DNA from: Brevibacillus_H sp041920465
Lineage (GTDB): Bacteria; Bacillota; Bacilli; Brevibacillales; Brevibacillaceae
DNA: 64,000 bases
Reading direction: 5' to 3'
Assembly (NCBI GenBank): GCA_041920465.1
Contig: JBHGXW010000020.1
Location: forward strand, 62,001-126,000
The first letter of the stretch is position 1; each line of letters opens with the position of its first letter. The position numbers were made by a program, and so were the translations under genes. Below, piece after piece: positions 32,619 through 42,129 of the stretch. A model generated the notes under the pieces. That model had not been told where the DNA came from, made no database searches, and saw nothing but the letters and a program-made list of their open reading frames with translations.

Positions 32619-33414
32619 TCACCCCGACACCCTCTTCCTTGTTCTCCGCTTTCTCCACGTTGCGTTCGTTAACCGGGATGTACACAAGCAGCTTTTGTTC
32701 GATGGCAGCAGGCGATACCCCTGCTTGAATGGACAGCAAGCCCTCTACCATAATCTTTTTGATTTCAATCTCCTGCTTGGATTTGCGTTTCAACTTGTTG
32801 GCGAATGGGTGCCATAGCACATACCCTGTGAAGATACCAAGCAATGTAGCAACGAAAGCGGCAGCGATGGAGTGACCCAGTTTCTCTACGTCAGACAGGT
32901 TTCCGAGCGCCGCAATCAAACCTACTACCGCACCAAGTACCCCGAGAGTTGGCGCATATGTACCCGCTTGAGTAAAGATCAAGGCTCCAGCCTGATGGCG
33001 TTCCTCGATCGCGGAGATTTCCTCGTTTAATACATCCCGGACAAACTCCGGTTCTCCCCCGTCAATGATCATCTTCATGCCGTTGCGCAAAAACGGGTCC
33101 TGGATTTCATCTGAGGTATTCTCCAGGGCCAGCAATCCCTCACGACGGGCAATCGATGCCCAGTTCATAAATTGGTTGATCAATTCCCGCTTTTGGATCA
33201 ACTGCTGCTCCGTAAACAGAACCTTTAACAGCTTGGGAAATTTCTTCAGTTCCTTCATGGGAAAGCCGATAAATAGAGAGGCTGCTGTACCGACAATGAT
33301 AATCAAGAAAGCAGCCGGGTTGATCAAGGCCGACAGACTGGCCCCTTTCAGAACCATCCCAACGCCTACCGCAATCAAACCAAGCACTATACCTATATAA
33401 GTAGATTTCTCCAT
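32611..33414 (-). CDS. motA: Flagellar motor stator protein MotA
   Basis: A 267-residue four-helix stator subunit. 'GTYAPTLGVLGAVVGLIAALGNLSD' and 'FVATLLGIFTGYVLWHPFANKLKRKSKQE' are the conserved third and fourth helix regions with the pore Pro and cytoplasmic charged loop. The ATG is preceded by an AGGGGTTGTAGGG stretch. It forms an operon with motB; the stator is the target of PilZ-type brakes such as the one encoded at 4.2-4.8 kb. Confidence 0.95.
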   Translation of the reverse strand: MEKSTYIGIVLGLIAVGVGMVLKGASLSALINPAAFLIIIVGTAASLFIGFPMKELKKFPKLLKVLFTEQQLIQKRELINQFMNWASIARREGLLALENTSDEIQDPFLRNGMKMIIDGGEPEFVRDVLNEEISAIEERHQAGALIFTQAGTYAPTLGVLGAVVGLIAALGNLSDVEKLGHSIAAAFVATLLGIFTGYVLWHPFANKLKRKSKQEIEIKKIMVEGLLSIQAGVSPAAIEQKLLVYIPVNERNVEKAENKEEGVGVNG

Positions 33415-33760
33415 ACCCTACAACCCCTATGTTCTATTATAAATGGCGAATAATAACTCTATTAATGGTTTCGGAATTTATATCGACAAAGATAAGAGGG
33501 AGATGAAAGATTGTCGAAAATAATGTCCAAAATATGATTCAAAACAGTGTAACCTACCACATCATACCATATCCCTTGCGGCTAAAAAGCGACTTTTTTT
33601 CGTGCAGGATCATTCAGGCACTTTCATAAGCGATTTAATAATAGATTGACGGACACTTCCATATTCATTACTATAATAATAACCAAGTCATCAGATGAGT
33701 ATTGAATTCTATTTATTAATGTGCGAACATTAGCCTTATAAACTTTCGGAAGGTGTGCCT
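33415..33760. other. Intergenic region between divergent motA and GntR genes
   Basis: 346 bases of AT-rich DNA with no credible reading frame. The right part holds the GntR promoter region and an 11-base palindrome (separate entry). On the motA side I see no good match to the sigma-D consensus TAAA-N15-GCCGATAA; the nearest is GTCGATAT without a proper -35. Confidence 0.6.
33672..33698 (+). promoter_or_regulatory. -10 element and palindromic operator of the GntR gene
   Basis: TATAAT (33672-33677) is followed by TCATCAGATGA (33688-33698), a perfect palindrome of the kind bound by FadR-family GntR regulators. It lies across the likely transcription start, which suggests autorepression. Confidence 0.55.
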
Positions 33761-34471
33761 ATGAAAAGCTTGTTACGACCCGAAGTAAAGAAAACCTATG
33801 AGGAAGTAGCCGACCACCTGAGAGAACAAATTATGACGGGTGCATATCAGGCAGGGGACCGTCTTCCTTCCATCCGGGAATTAAGTGAGCAATTCGGTGT
33901 AGGGCAATCGACAGTCCGTGAAGCAATCGGTTCCCTAAAAACGATTGGACTCGTCAATATCAGACATGGCGAGGGCACGTTTGTTGCTCCCTTTAACCGC
34001 CAAGAAATCTTGAGTCTGTTCGATTCAATCCGCCCGATCAGCAACGAGGATATATCGTATCTGCTGGAACTTCGCAAAATCATTGAAACCGGTACGGTGC
34101 GCCTTGCTGCAGAACGGCGCGGTGAGGCCGATTTGCAAGCGATGAAAGAAGCCTTGCAAGCGATGGAGCATTCGCTTCGCGAGAACAAATTTGATCATGC
34201 CGCAGACTGGAAGTTTCATTATGCCATTGCCCAGGCATCTTTGAATCCGTTTTTGGAATCTGTACTCCGCTCCATGTCGAAAACCATGGAAGTGATTATC
34301 AAAGCAGGGTTGGAGAAACTTTACAACACGAAGGATAATCCGAAACGATATTATGAACAGCATATTGACATCTACGAAGCGATTGCAGCCCGCAACAGCA
34401 AACAGGCAGAAGAAGCCATGATCTATCATCTGCTGGATGCGGAAAAAGGGATATTTAAACCAAATTTATAA
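33761..34471 (+). CDS. FadR-family GntR transcriptional regulator (LutR-like)
   Basis: A 236-residue regulator with an N-terminal winged HTH ('YEEVADHLREQIMTGAYQAGDRLPSIRELSEQFGVGQSTVREAIGSL ... GEGTFV') and a C-terminal FCD ligand domain with conserved Asp/His positions ('DWKFHYAIAQAS', 'YYEQHIDIYEAIAA'). The start ATG at 33761 has AAGGTG seven bases upstream. It resembles LutR, the lactate regulator of Bacillus, but no lactate utilisation genes are adjacent, so the target is unknown beyond likely autoregulation. Confidence 0.85.
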   Translation: MKSLLRPEVKKTYEEVADHLREQIMTGAYQAGDRLPSIRELSEQFGVGQSTVREAIGSLKTIGLVNIRHGEGTFVAPFNRQEILSLFDSIRPISNEDISYLLELRKIIETGTVRLAAERRGEADLQAMKEALQAMEHSLRENKFDHAADWKFHYAIAQASLNPFLESVLRSMSKTMEVIIKAGLEKLYNTKDNPKRYYEQHIDIYEAIAARNSKQAEEAMIYHLLDAEKGIFKPNL

Positions 34472-34491
34472 ATTCCTATCGACCTAGTAAA

Positions 34492-34526
34492 GGAAAACAA
34501 CAGGCAGCCTATGGTTTGGCTGCCTG
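34492..34526 (-). terminator. Hairpin at the end of the NamZ-NodB gene
   Basis: CAGGCAGCC and GGCTGCCTG pair, overlapping the stop codon; the minus strand continues with TTGTTTTCC. Confidence 0.55.
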
Positions 34527-36974
34527 CTGCTTGCTTTCCTTCGGCTTTACTTTTAACAGCGACATCGGCTGCATGGAAGGCTCCAGCACTTTAAACGTGA
34601 ATCCCTCTGCCTTCAAATAACGGATAATCTCCGGCAGCGCCTTGGCCGTGTTCTCTTTGCCGGCCGCGTCATGCAAAAGGATGATCAACTCGTGCTTGTG
34701 CTTGCTGGTAGCTTTTACGCTGGCAATCGCTTCTTCCGCCGTGTAGCTGATGCTGCTTGCGTCTCCGGAGCTTACATTCCAGTCAAAGTATTGATAGCCT
34801 TTTTCTTTGACCGCTTCCACCAGATCGTACATGATCCATTTGTCTTTAGAGTAGATGCGCGGGTCCTGAGCCTTTTTGCTGACGGTATTGTTGCTTCCGC
34901 CGGGAAAGCGGATCAGGGTCGTCTTGCCCCCGATGACTTTTTCAATGGCCTGAATGCCCGCCTCCAAATCATTCATGAACGCGTTTTTGTCATGATAGAT
35001 TGTTTTGTAATTGTGCGAAAACGTATGACCGCCAATCACATGCCCTTCCGCCACCTCCCGTTTGAGAATCGCTTCGTTTCCCTTGATATTTTTGCCTACC
35101 ACAAAAAAGGTTGCGTGAATCTTATTCGCTTTTAGTATATCCAGAACTTTCGGAGTCACACGGGACGGCCCGTCATCAAAGGTTAAGTAGGCGACCTTTT
35201 CACTAGAATTGGCCGCTAAAGGGGCAGGTTTCTCCTTGGACTGTACGGTAGCGGCCGCTTTCGGTGTCTCCGCATCCTTGCGCGGCTGAGGCATAGCTGC
35301 CGGTGCTGCCGGCGGGACTGGTCCCGAAGCCGGTTTCACCTGCGGCTCAACCGCTGTAGTTGAATCGACCAATAGATTCGACTGATTGATGGCCGGCAAA
35401 AATGTGAGCACTCTGTCTTGAGACTCAATCCGTGCGGCTCCTTGCAGAGCAGTTGCCTTTACATCGTCGATCGAAGGCAGAAGAGCAAGCGGAACAAATG
35501 CCGTATGGTTTATGGTAAGAGGTTGAGAAGATCCGGTGCTGATATATCGGCCGTTGACCGTAAGTATCATTGGTTTGGCCTCTGCCTCAACCACAATTTT
35601 CTTGCCTGATTTGACTGCTACCAGCTGTTTGGCCGTCTCATCCCAGCGGACATCAAACCCTAATTCTGCCAAGAGGGGTTTTAAGGGCACATACAAATCC
35701 TGCCCTTGGCGGACTGCTCCCTGCAAAGAGACGCGTGCTTTATTTTCTCCTCCTGCCTGGTCATAGGCATTCTCATAGATCAGGTAAGGAGCTCTTGCAT
35801 TCTTAAACTGCTCCAAATCTTTCGCATACATCGACTCGATTTGCTGTGGAGAGTAGCCTTTTTCCAAATAATGTCCGATCTCATTCGTTCCCATTATCTT
35901 ATCAAACATGCTGAGCGGCTTCCCGTTGGTCTTCGGAATCGGGAAATGATTTAATTGATGGGCATAGGCCAACACGTAGATTCCTGTTTTCGCCGGATTG
36001 AAAGAATGCGGGTTGTCGATTCGCAAGCGAACTCCGCCGTCCTGGCCCCGCTTTTCCGGCAGGAAGGTTACCCCCGGAAGCTTCGCTTGATTCAAAAGAT
36101 TCGCAAACTTGTCAGCATCAATTCCCTTGCCGCCAACCCATTGAAACGTATCCGCCTGATAGATTCCGGTTCCCTCGCCCAGTCCTGTGGCCATGTAGCC
36201 CCAAACTGCCTGCAAATGAGGAATCATCGGCGAACTTTGCACCCATTGTAGTCCCGTATCCTGATAAATCATTCGCCGGGTGTAGCCCTCCATTGGCACA
36301 ACGCGCAGATTCGCTCCAATTTTGCGGTTAAAAAACTGCGCCAATTCTCCCACTGTCATTCCGTGAGCCATCGGCAAATTGTCGACTCCCACGAAGGATT
36401 GGTATCCGTCTTTCAGCACCGGCCCTTCCACGGTAACTCCGCCCAGCGGATTGGGTCGGTCCAGCACGATGATTTCCTTGTTATATTTTTGGGCAGCGCT
36501 CATACAGTATTGCAACGTTGAGATATACGTATAGCTTCTCGCCCCGATATCCTGGATATCAAACAGCAAAACATCTACATCTTTCAGCATTGCTTCGGTC
36601 GGCATTCGTGTTTTGCCGTACAAACTGTATACCGGTATCTTGAGCTCCGGGTGAGTATACGACTCGACATAGGCTCCAGCCTTCGCTTTGCCGTCCAAGC
36701 CGTGTTCAGGGGCGTACAACGCTTTGAGGGAAGCTTCCTTGTACTGGGACAGCAGTTGAACCATGCTTTCCCCTTGGCTGTTTACTCCCGTCTGATTGGT
36801 GATGAGGCCCAGTCTTTTGCCTTGAATCCATTGCTGATACTTGGTAAGGAGCAGATCATCCCCCAGCTTGATATTTGACGTTGCTGCCTTCGTTTGAATG
36901 TTCACCGTTAGCATTAACATGGCAACAAAAACAATAAAGGCTGTTATTCTCTTCACTGCTGTCATATTCCTCAC
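34509..36974 (-). CDS. NamZ (DUF1343) - copper amine oxidase N-like - NodB deacetylase fusion
   Basis: An 821-residue exported protein with three parts. A signal peptide (1-31) is followed by a DUF1343/NamZ exo-N-acetylmuramidase domain (about 37-402; 'APEHGLDG', 'VLDRPNPLGG'). Next comes a copper-amine-oxidase-N-like beta domain (about 408-525; 'DLYVPLKPLLAELGFDVRWDE'), then a Pro/Ala linker, then a NodB polysaccharide deacetylase (594-790) with 'TFDDGPS' at 598-604, 'GHTFSHN', 'RFPGGSNN' and 'ILLHDA'. It should remodel peptidoglycan, trimming MurNAc ends and deacetylating sugars. GTG start with GGAAG 7 bases upstream. The combination looks unusual. Confidence 0.87.
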   Translation of the reverse strand: MRNMTAVKRITAFIVFVAMLMLTVNIQTKAATSNIKLGDDLLLTKYQQWIQGKRLGLITNQTGVNSQGESMVQLLSQYKEASLKALYAPEHGLDGKAKAGAYVESYTHPELKIPVYSLYGKTRMPTEAMLKDVDVLLFDIQDIGARSYTYISTLQYCMSAAQKYNKEIIVLDRPNPLGGVTVEGPVLKDGYQSFVGVDNLPMAHGMTVGELAQFFNRKIGANLRVVPMEGYTRRMIYQDTGLQWVQSSPMIPHLQAVWGYMATGLGEGTGIYQADTFQWVGGKGIDADKFANLLNQAKLPGVTFLPEKRGQDGGVRLRIDNPHSFNPAKTGIYVLAYAHQLNHFPIPKTNGKPLSMFDKIMGTNEIGHYLEKGYSPQQIESMYAKDLEQFKNARAPYLIYENAYDQAGGENKARVSLQGAVRQGQDLYVPLKPLLAELGFDVRWDETAKQLVAVKSGKKIVVEAEAKPMILTVNGRYISTGSSQPLTINHTAFVPLALLPSIDDVKATALQGAARIESQDRVLTFLPAINQSNLLVDSTTAVEPQVKPASGPVPPAAPAAMPQPRKDAETPKAAATVQSKEKPAPLAANSSEKVAYLTFDDGPSRVTPKVLDILKANKIHATFFVVGKNIKGNEAILKREVAEGHVIGGHTFSHNYKTIYHDKNAFMNDLEAGIQAIEKVIGGKTTLIRFPGGSNNTVSKKAQDPRIYSKDKWIMYDLVEAVKEKGYQYFDWNVSSGDASSISYTAEEAIASVKATSKHKHELIILLHDAAGKENTAKALPEIIRYLKAEGFTFKVLEPSMQPMSLLKVKPKESKQQAAKP

Positions 36975-37148
36975 CGCTGCTCTTCCTTTCAGTAAAGTCC
37001 TTCTCCCACTATCTGTTTTGACGACGGATTCATCTGTTTAGTTTCCAGGCTTGTTGCTATTTCTCATGCTCGATTGACGCGGAAAAAAACGGGGCATGAT
37101 GTGCTGACACCGTCAAATATAAACCGCAAACTAGATTTTGGCAATATG

Positions 37149-37187
37149 AAACCCGCCTGACTTAGGCATGCTTTGTCGGGCGGGTTT
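37149..37187. terminator. Hairpin downstream of the secreted protein gene
   Basis: AAACCCGCC and GGCGGGTTT form a stem with a loop of about 20 bases, 20 bases after the stop codon of the minus-strand gene; no strong T run. Confidence 0.5.
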
Positions 37188-37208
37188 CCCTCTTCTTTTC
37201 ACAACGTT

Positions 37209-37826
37209 TCATTCTTTCACGGTGATCGTTTTCAGCATGGCCAGCATGGCTGGCTCGACTTCTTCCGCCGCTTTCGTGTTGACCAGAAACCGGGTTACTT
37301 TAAACCAGACAGCACCGACAGGAAATACGATAATCTCCTTGATTGTCTGGTTGCTGGCTGCTTTTAGGTAGACGGCGGACTTGCCCAAAAACGGGTCCAG
37401 CTTGCCTCCCATTTTTGTCAGATCCGTTATTCTTCCCAGTTCAGCCAATTCCGTTTCGGCAGACTGGCGCAGTTGATTCAGATCCGGATTGCTTCCCACT
37501 TTTTCAATGCGGGCCATAAACCGATCATCTGCTTTGAAAAACAAGATATCTTTGCCCGGCTCTTCTCCGCTTGCGACGAAGGTTGGCAGCACATACATAT
37601 AATAGCCAAGGTTACTTACGAAAAGGGATGCTTCTCGCTCCTCTTTGATCCCTTTTACAATTACTTCGATTGTTCGGGTCTTGGGCAAGCCTTTTGGCGC
37701 TCCGTCTTCCCCAAGATGATCTGATTTTGTCAGTGCGTGTCCAGCAGGAACCAGGCAAATGGGCAAAGTGAAGCAGCATGCACAACTCAATATCAGCTTG
37801 AAGATCAATAAGCTGCGTCTTCTCAT
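37209..37826 (-). CDS. Exported protein of unknown function
   Basis: A 205-residue protein beginning with a basic signal peptide ('MRRRSLLIFKLILSCACCFTLP') and followed by an alpha/beta domain without recognised motifs. The ATG at 37826 has GAGGTG about six bases upstream; the open frame extends further. It lies in the same direction as, and upstream of, the NamZ-NodB gene but about 230 bases away, so co-transcription is unclear. Confidence 0.65.
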   Translation of the reverse strand: MRRRSLLIFKLILSCACCFTLPICLVPAGHALTKSDHLGEDGAPKGLPKTRTIEVIVKGIKEEREASLFVSNLGYYMYVLPTFVASGEEPGKDILFFKADDRFMARIEKVGSNPDLNQLRQSAETELAELGRITDLTKMGGKLDPFLGKSAVYLKAASNQTIKEIIVFPVGAVWFKVTRFLVNTKAAEEVEPAMLAMLKTITVKE

Positions 37827-38053
37827 CCCGGTCACCTCAATTTGTTCACCTTTGCACAAATTAAGATAGGTTACAAGGCCACGCTTTATGCAAAACAACG
37901 ACACAGCCAGGTGGATATATAAACTGACATGTCCCGAAAAGCAAATTTTTTTCCTGCCCCAATGCGAATCGACGGGAAAGTCTGGCCAACGGTTGCAAGA
38001 GATGATCGGTTAGGGCAACTGTTGATACAGGTTCGTCCCTGCTTGGCTGAGAT

Positions 38054-38593
38054 TTATGGCAAATCCCCGCCCCAGTTCCACCCCATCCGCTCTCTTAACG
38101 TGGTAATATGAGCGATATGATGGCGGCCATGCCAACTGTACAAGCTTGTCGCATGCGCCAAAGTCAGAATGCCGTTTACCGGATGGAGGAATGTACGCTG
38201 GAAATCTTCTGACCGAAGCGAACGGAGTAGGATGACCCAGCGTTGATGCAGCGCATCCAATAAGTTCAACGAGACTTCAACCGGCAGTGCGGAATCGGCA
38301 AGCTTGGCCCAAGCAGCTTCGTCATACGGCTTTATCGTCGGCTGTTCTTCCGTCAAGGCCAGTTTGAACCGGGTAAAGCCGTTCAGATGGCTGTCCGCTA
38401 CATGATGAACCACTTGCCGCAACGTCCACCCGTCAGGCCGATAAGGAGTATCCAACTGTTCAGGACTTAACCCTTCCACTGCCAAACGGAGCTGAGCGGG
38501 AACCTCTTCAAGCTCTCGAATCCAGGTTTGCAGCTCTTCCCCGCTTGCTTCCCCACTCCACTCAAACATTCCGATTGGGTAGCGTAAATCCAT
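38054..38593 (-). CDS. DinB-family putative metal-dependent transferase (YfiT/BstA-like)
   Basis: A 179-residue four-helix DinB-fold protein. The start 'MDLRYPIGMFEW' and the metal-binding pattern 'VVHHVADSHLNGFTRFKLAL' plus 'YSWHGRHHIAHI' (three His for one metal) match YfiT/BstA, the bacillithiol S-transferase family of Bacillus. It would conjugate bacillithiol to electrophiles. Stands alone. Confidence 0.87.
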   Translation of the reverse strand: MDLRYPIGMFEWSGEASGEELQTWIRELEEVPAQLRLAVEGLSPEQLDTPYRPDGWTLRQVVHHVADSHLNGFTRFKLALTEEQPTIKPYDEAAWAKLADSALPVEVSLNLLDALHQRWVILLRSLRSEDFQRTFLHPVNGILTLAHATSLYSWHGRHHIAHITTLRERMGWNWGGDLP

Positions 38594-38685
38594 GATTCTC
38601 CACCTCCTTTGTTATTATTTTCATTGTATTGAAAAAAGAGGGCGTTGTATGCCCCCTTTTACAGTTTCTCGGTCTGAATTTGGGC

Positions 38686-38847
38686 ATGCGGCGTCGCGAT
38701 CATCCCGTAGAACGCATAATAGAAGGATTTATGACGGATGCGGAGGGCTCGTTTCGTGAGGCCGATCACCTTTTCGTAGAAAAAATCCTGTATCACGATG
38801 CAAAGAGCAAAGTGTACAGGATATTTTGCCTTATTCATTCACCTTAA
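38686..38847 (+). CDS. Possible small gene or remnant, low confidence
   Basis: A 53-codon frame in the otherwise empty stretch between the DinB and chemoreceptor genes. The peptide is charged and balanced ('RRRDHPVERIIEGFMTDAEG', 'EKILYHDAKSKVYRIF'), more protein-like than a chance frame, but there is no ribosome site and the last 17 bases overlap the convergent chemoreceptor gene. It could be the end of a decayed gene. Confidence 0.25.
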   Translation: MRRRDHPVERIIEGFMTDAEGSFREADHLFVEKILYHDAKSKVYRIFCLIHSP

Positions 38848-40579
38848 ACTTCCTGATCAACTCGTGAAGCTGCTCAGACATGGCCGTAAGCTCTTCTGCC
38901 GAAGCTTCAATTGCCTCTACCATCGCTAACTCATGCTTGACGAATTGAGTGCATTCCTCTGTGGCTTGATGCGTATCAACCGCTATTTCTTCCACTTCTT
39001 TAAAAGAAGCAACCATCTGGCTGCTGCCTGCAGCTAGTAATTGCGTCGCATTGGTCACAGCTTCGATCTTCATGGTTACTTCATGGATGGCATCAATAAT
39101 CGATAAGAAGGATTGTCCGGAATTGCCGATCACAACCGCTCCCCGATTAATCTGCTCAGTAGAGTGCTCCATTTGGGCAATTGCTTGTTTGGTCGAAAGC
39201 TGAATATCTTGAACCAGTTCGTTGACATGGCCGGCTGCCTTGGCTGATTCAACCGCCAACCTCTGCACTTCCTCCGCTACAACAGCAAATCCCTTGCCCG
39301 CCTCACCTGCTCTTGCCGCTTCAATCGATGCATTGAGCGCAAGCATATTGGTTTGCTTCGCAATTCCGGAGATGACATCGACAATCTGGATAATTTGCGT
39401 TGATTTTTCGCCCAGAAGCCTCATCAGTTCGGACGATTCTTTATGTGTTTCCTGAATCGCATGAATTTGGCCGGATGCATCTGCCACCTGATTTTTCCCC
39501 TGGTCTGCCAGAGCCGTCACAGAAGCAGACATTCGGTGTACTTCTACAGCCGAATCGGCAATCTGTCTTACCTCGGCCGACATTTGATCAATAGTCTTGC
39601 TTACTCTTTCCGAGATTCGCAATTGTTTGTCGGCACCCTCTTTCAAATATTGCACCTGATCCACAAACTGCTTCGTATTGTCCGAGGCATTTTCAGCGCT
39701 TGCAGCCAACTCCTGGGATGATTGTGTCAAAGAATACGAGTTTACTTGGATTCCTTTGATCATGCTGCTCAAATCGCCGACCATTTCTTCAAAGGCTTGC
39801 CCCAGCTGACCCACTTCATCCTTGGTCGTTGTTTGAAAATGTACAGTCAAGTCGCCCTGGCGCACTTTGGCAACGGTAAGGGCTAATCTGCGGAGCGGGT
39901 TAACCAGCATTTTGGCGAAGAAATAGCTGACCAGAATCGTCACCACCAAGATACCGAGTGTAATCAGCATCATGTCGGCTTTTTGCTTGCGCATCAATTG
40001 ATAGATATTGGTTGCATCGAAGTCTGCTCCTACGATTCCGATCATATTGCCGTCTTTATCAAGAAGAGGTGAATATGCGGTGATGGTGGCTCCGTAATCG
40101 CCGCTGATGCTTAACTCGCCTAATTGTTTCTCATGTGTGGCAAAGATGGCGTCCATCGCCGGGTATTTATTCTCTTCCACATCACCCGGTTTGGAAACTT
40201 CACTGCTGTCCATCGGGAAACCGTCAACCACGTACATGTTGACTCCAGGGCTGGGTTGAATCATGGTGTACAAATATTTCAATCCATTCATCTCTTTCAT
40301 TTTGTTCAACTCTTCACGCATCTTTATGTATTCCGGCATTTGAAGAACGGCCTCCGTACTGCCCGAATTTTTTTCTTTTAGCGTCTCATCAACGATCTTT
40401 TTGAAGTCGTCTGTGTTGATCGCTGAACTTACATGAGAGGCAATCGCTTCTGCCTGCATTCCAATGGTTTTCTTAACCAGACTGGAAGATGCCTGGTAGA
40501 CGACAAAACTGAGAATCAAGCCAGCCAATACGATTAATCCGCTAAAAAACAACATAATCTTAGAATGCAACGTCTTCAT
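38831..40579 (-). CDS. Methyl-accepting chemotaxis protein
   Basis: A 582-residue transmembrane chemoreceptor. Helix one at about 8-30, an extracellular Cache-like sensor domain to about 200 ('NGLKYLYTMIQPSPGVNMYVVDG', 'GNMIGIVGADFDATNIYQLM'), helix two, a HAMP domain (about 225-280), and a long signalling coiled coil. The signalling tip 'ISGIAKQTNMLALNASIEAARAGEAGKGFAVVAEEVQRLA' is intact. GAGGAG precedes two adjacent ATG codons; the second is used here. It occurs without che genes nearby. Confidence 0.93.
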   Translation of the reverse strand: MKTLHSKIMLFFSGLIVLAGLILSFVVYQASSSLVKKTIGMQAEAIASHVSSAINTDDFKKIVDETLKEKNSGSTEAVLQMPEYIKMREELNKMKEMNGLKYLYTMIQPSPGVNMYVVDGFPMDSSEVSKPGDVEENKYPAMDAIFATHEKQLGELSISGDYGATITAYSPLLDKDGNMIGIVGADFDATNIYQLMRKQKADMMLITLGILVVTILVSYFFAKMLVNPLRRLALTVAKVRQGDLTVHFQTTTKDEVGQLGQAFEEMVGDLSSMIKGIQVNSYSLTQSSQELAASAENASDNTKQFVDQVQYLKEGADKQLRISERVSKTIDQMSAEVRQIADSAVEVHRMSASVTALADQGKNQVADASGQIHAIQETHKESSELMRLLGEKSTQIIQIVDVISGIAKQTNMLALNASIEAARAGEAGKGFAVVAEEVQRLAVESAKAAGHVNELVQDIQLSTKQAIAQMEHSTEQINRGAVVIGNSGQSFLSIIDAIHEVTMKIEAVTNATQLLAAGSSQMVASFKEVEEIAVDTHQATEECTQFVKHELAMVEAIEASAEELTAMSEQLHELIRKFKVNE

Positions 40580-40706
40580 CATATCTCCTCACACAGTTTT
40601 TTCACTATTTTCCAATTTATTATAGTGTTTTTTGATGAAAAAATGATCAAATCTTTCCTACCGAAAAGATTTGATCGCAAGCTTGGGGAACCGAGTATGA
40701 ACTTGA

Positions 40707-42044
40707 CTATAGAGAGTCAGGCGGATTGATATTTGGGATGAAACGATAGGTTTCCGTGCTTGCCCCGCAGGCATCCCCTTGCTCAAGCAGCAGCGTTCCG
40801 TTGTCATAACCCCAGGTCCAGTTGTCATCCGTCGGAATGGTGAGCCATTTCTTGATTTCCGGTCCGTAGGCTGTATAGATAAACTGATAGATTTTTCCTT
40901 GCAGATCCATTAATTGTTTGTCTTCGGCTGTTTGCGTTCCCGACTCATCTTCTTCATGCGGCCTGGTCAGGTGAAAGCTGGTTTGGAGCATGAGTGACTG
41001 TACCTTTCCTGATTTATCCAGCAGATAAAATACCCGGGATTTCCACGTTCCGATTGTATCCTGCTTGTTTGCCGGTACTGCCCCGGCACCAGCAAGCGGC
41101 TTTTCATACAACAGGATGGTAATATCTCTGGCAAAGGCACGTTCCTTCGCCGTTTTCAGCTGTTCCGTACTGTATCCAAGCTGCTGCAGGTAGAATTCTG
41201 CAGGAAACTGGTTAACTACCGCTTTTACTTCAGGATTTGCCCGCTCTAATTGGACTGCTTGATCTTCCAGAACTTTCAGCTTCTTTTCCAGTTCGGCTGA
41301 TGGCTGGGCAAGGGTAAACGCTTTGGAAAATTTCGGGCCGTCCTCTTGTTTGCTGTAGGCCACATCCTTGATATTCTGCTTCCAGATGACATTTCCGCTG
41401 CGGTCGATATACGCCGGTGTATCGAGAATCGGGTTCTGCAATTCAACTTTGGCAACGTCGTGTTGAAAATCTTCTGCCGATTGAAACAGCGGTGAAGAGA
41501 TCAGTTTCTGCCCGGAATGATTGATGTAACTGTATTCCAGCCAACCCTTTTCGTTCTCCGTTACTACCCAAGCCAATCCATCCGCAAAGCTTCCGGCATT
41601 GTGAAAAGCAGGCTCGATTACCATCTTTCCGTGCTTATTGATGTAGCCGTACTTCCCGTTCATCTGTACAAGGGCCAATCCTTCATGAAAGTCTGTAGCA
41701 TAATCATATTGGAGCGGAATGATTTCCTTGCCGTCTGAGCTGATGAAACCGTACTTCGTTTTGCCGTTTTGTTCTTTCGCAACGAAGGCTAACCCTTCCG
41801 AAAACGCTCCGGCTTGGCTGTACTTCGGTTCAATGATCACTTTGCCTTGCTTGTTAATATAGCCATATTTGTCCCCTTTGCCGATCACGTACAAAATGGA
41901 CTCCGGCACGTCATACAAGGGCGGCATGGGCGCAATAACCGGTTTCGACGGTTGAGACACAGCAACAGACGGAGCAGCATGAGCACTTGCCAGGTTAGCC
42001 GAAGCGAACGCAAATGAGACACTAAGCCAGAAGACTTTATTCAT
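40707..42044 (-). CDS. Exported WG-repeat protein
   Basis: A 445-residue protein with a signal peptide (about 1-23) and four WG (KWG) repeats at roughly 55-205, of the form 'KYGYINKQGKVIIEPKYSQAGAFSEGLAFV'. The fourth unit is diverged. The C-terminal 200 residues form a separate domain with no recognised motif, ending in a region containing one Cys. WG repeats build beta-propeller-like surfaces; binding partner is unknown. Confidence 0.82.
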   Translation of the reverse strand: MNKVFWLSVSFAFASANLASAHAAPSVAVSQPSKPVIAPMPPLYDVPESILYVIGKGDKYGYINKQGKVIIEPKYSQAGAFSEGLAFVAKEQNGKTKYGFISSDGKEIIPLQYDYATDFHEGLALVQMNGKYGYINKHGKMVIEPAFHNAGSFADGLAWVVTENEKGWLEYSYINHSGQKLISSPLFQSAEDFQHDVAKVELQNPILDTPAYIDRSGNVIWKQNIKDVAYSKQEDGPKFSKAFTLAQPSAELEKKLKVLEDQAVQLERANPEVKAVVNQFPAEFYLQQLGYSTEQLKTAKERAFARDITILLYEKPLAGAGAVPANKQDTIGTWKSRVFYLLDKSGKVQSLMLQTSFHLTRPHEEDESGTQTAEDKQLMDLQGKIYQFIYTAYGPEIKKWLTIPTDDNWTWGYDNGTLLLEQGDACGASTETYRFIPNINPPDSL

Positions 42045-42129
42045 TCCAACTCCTCATTTCTTTCAGAAGGATCAGTTATTTTCCCGTCTCGCTTGATGAT
42101 ATTGATCAAAAATATACCACGATCTGTCT

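Noticed and set aside
33415..33540. Sigma-D promoter for motAB
   Set aside because: The best -10-like match, GTCGATAT, has no TAAA at the required distance.
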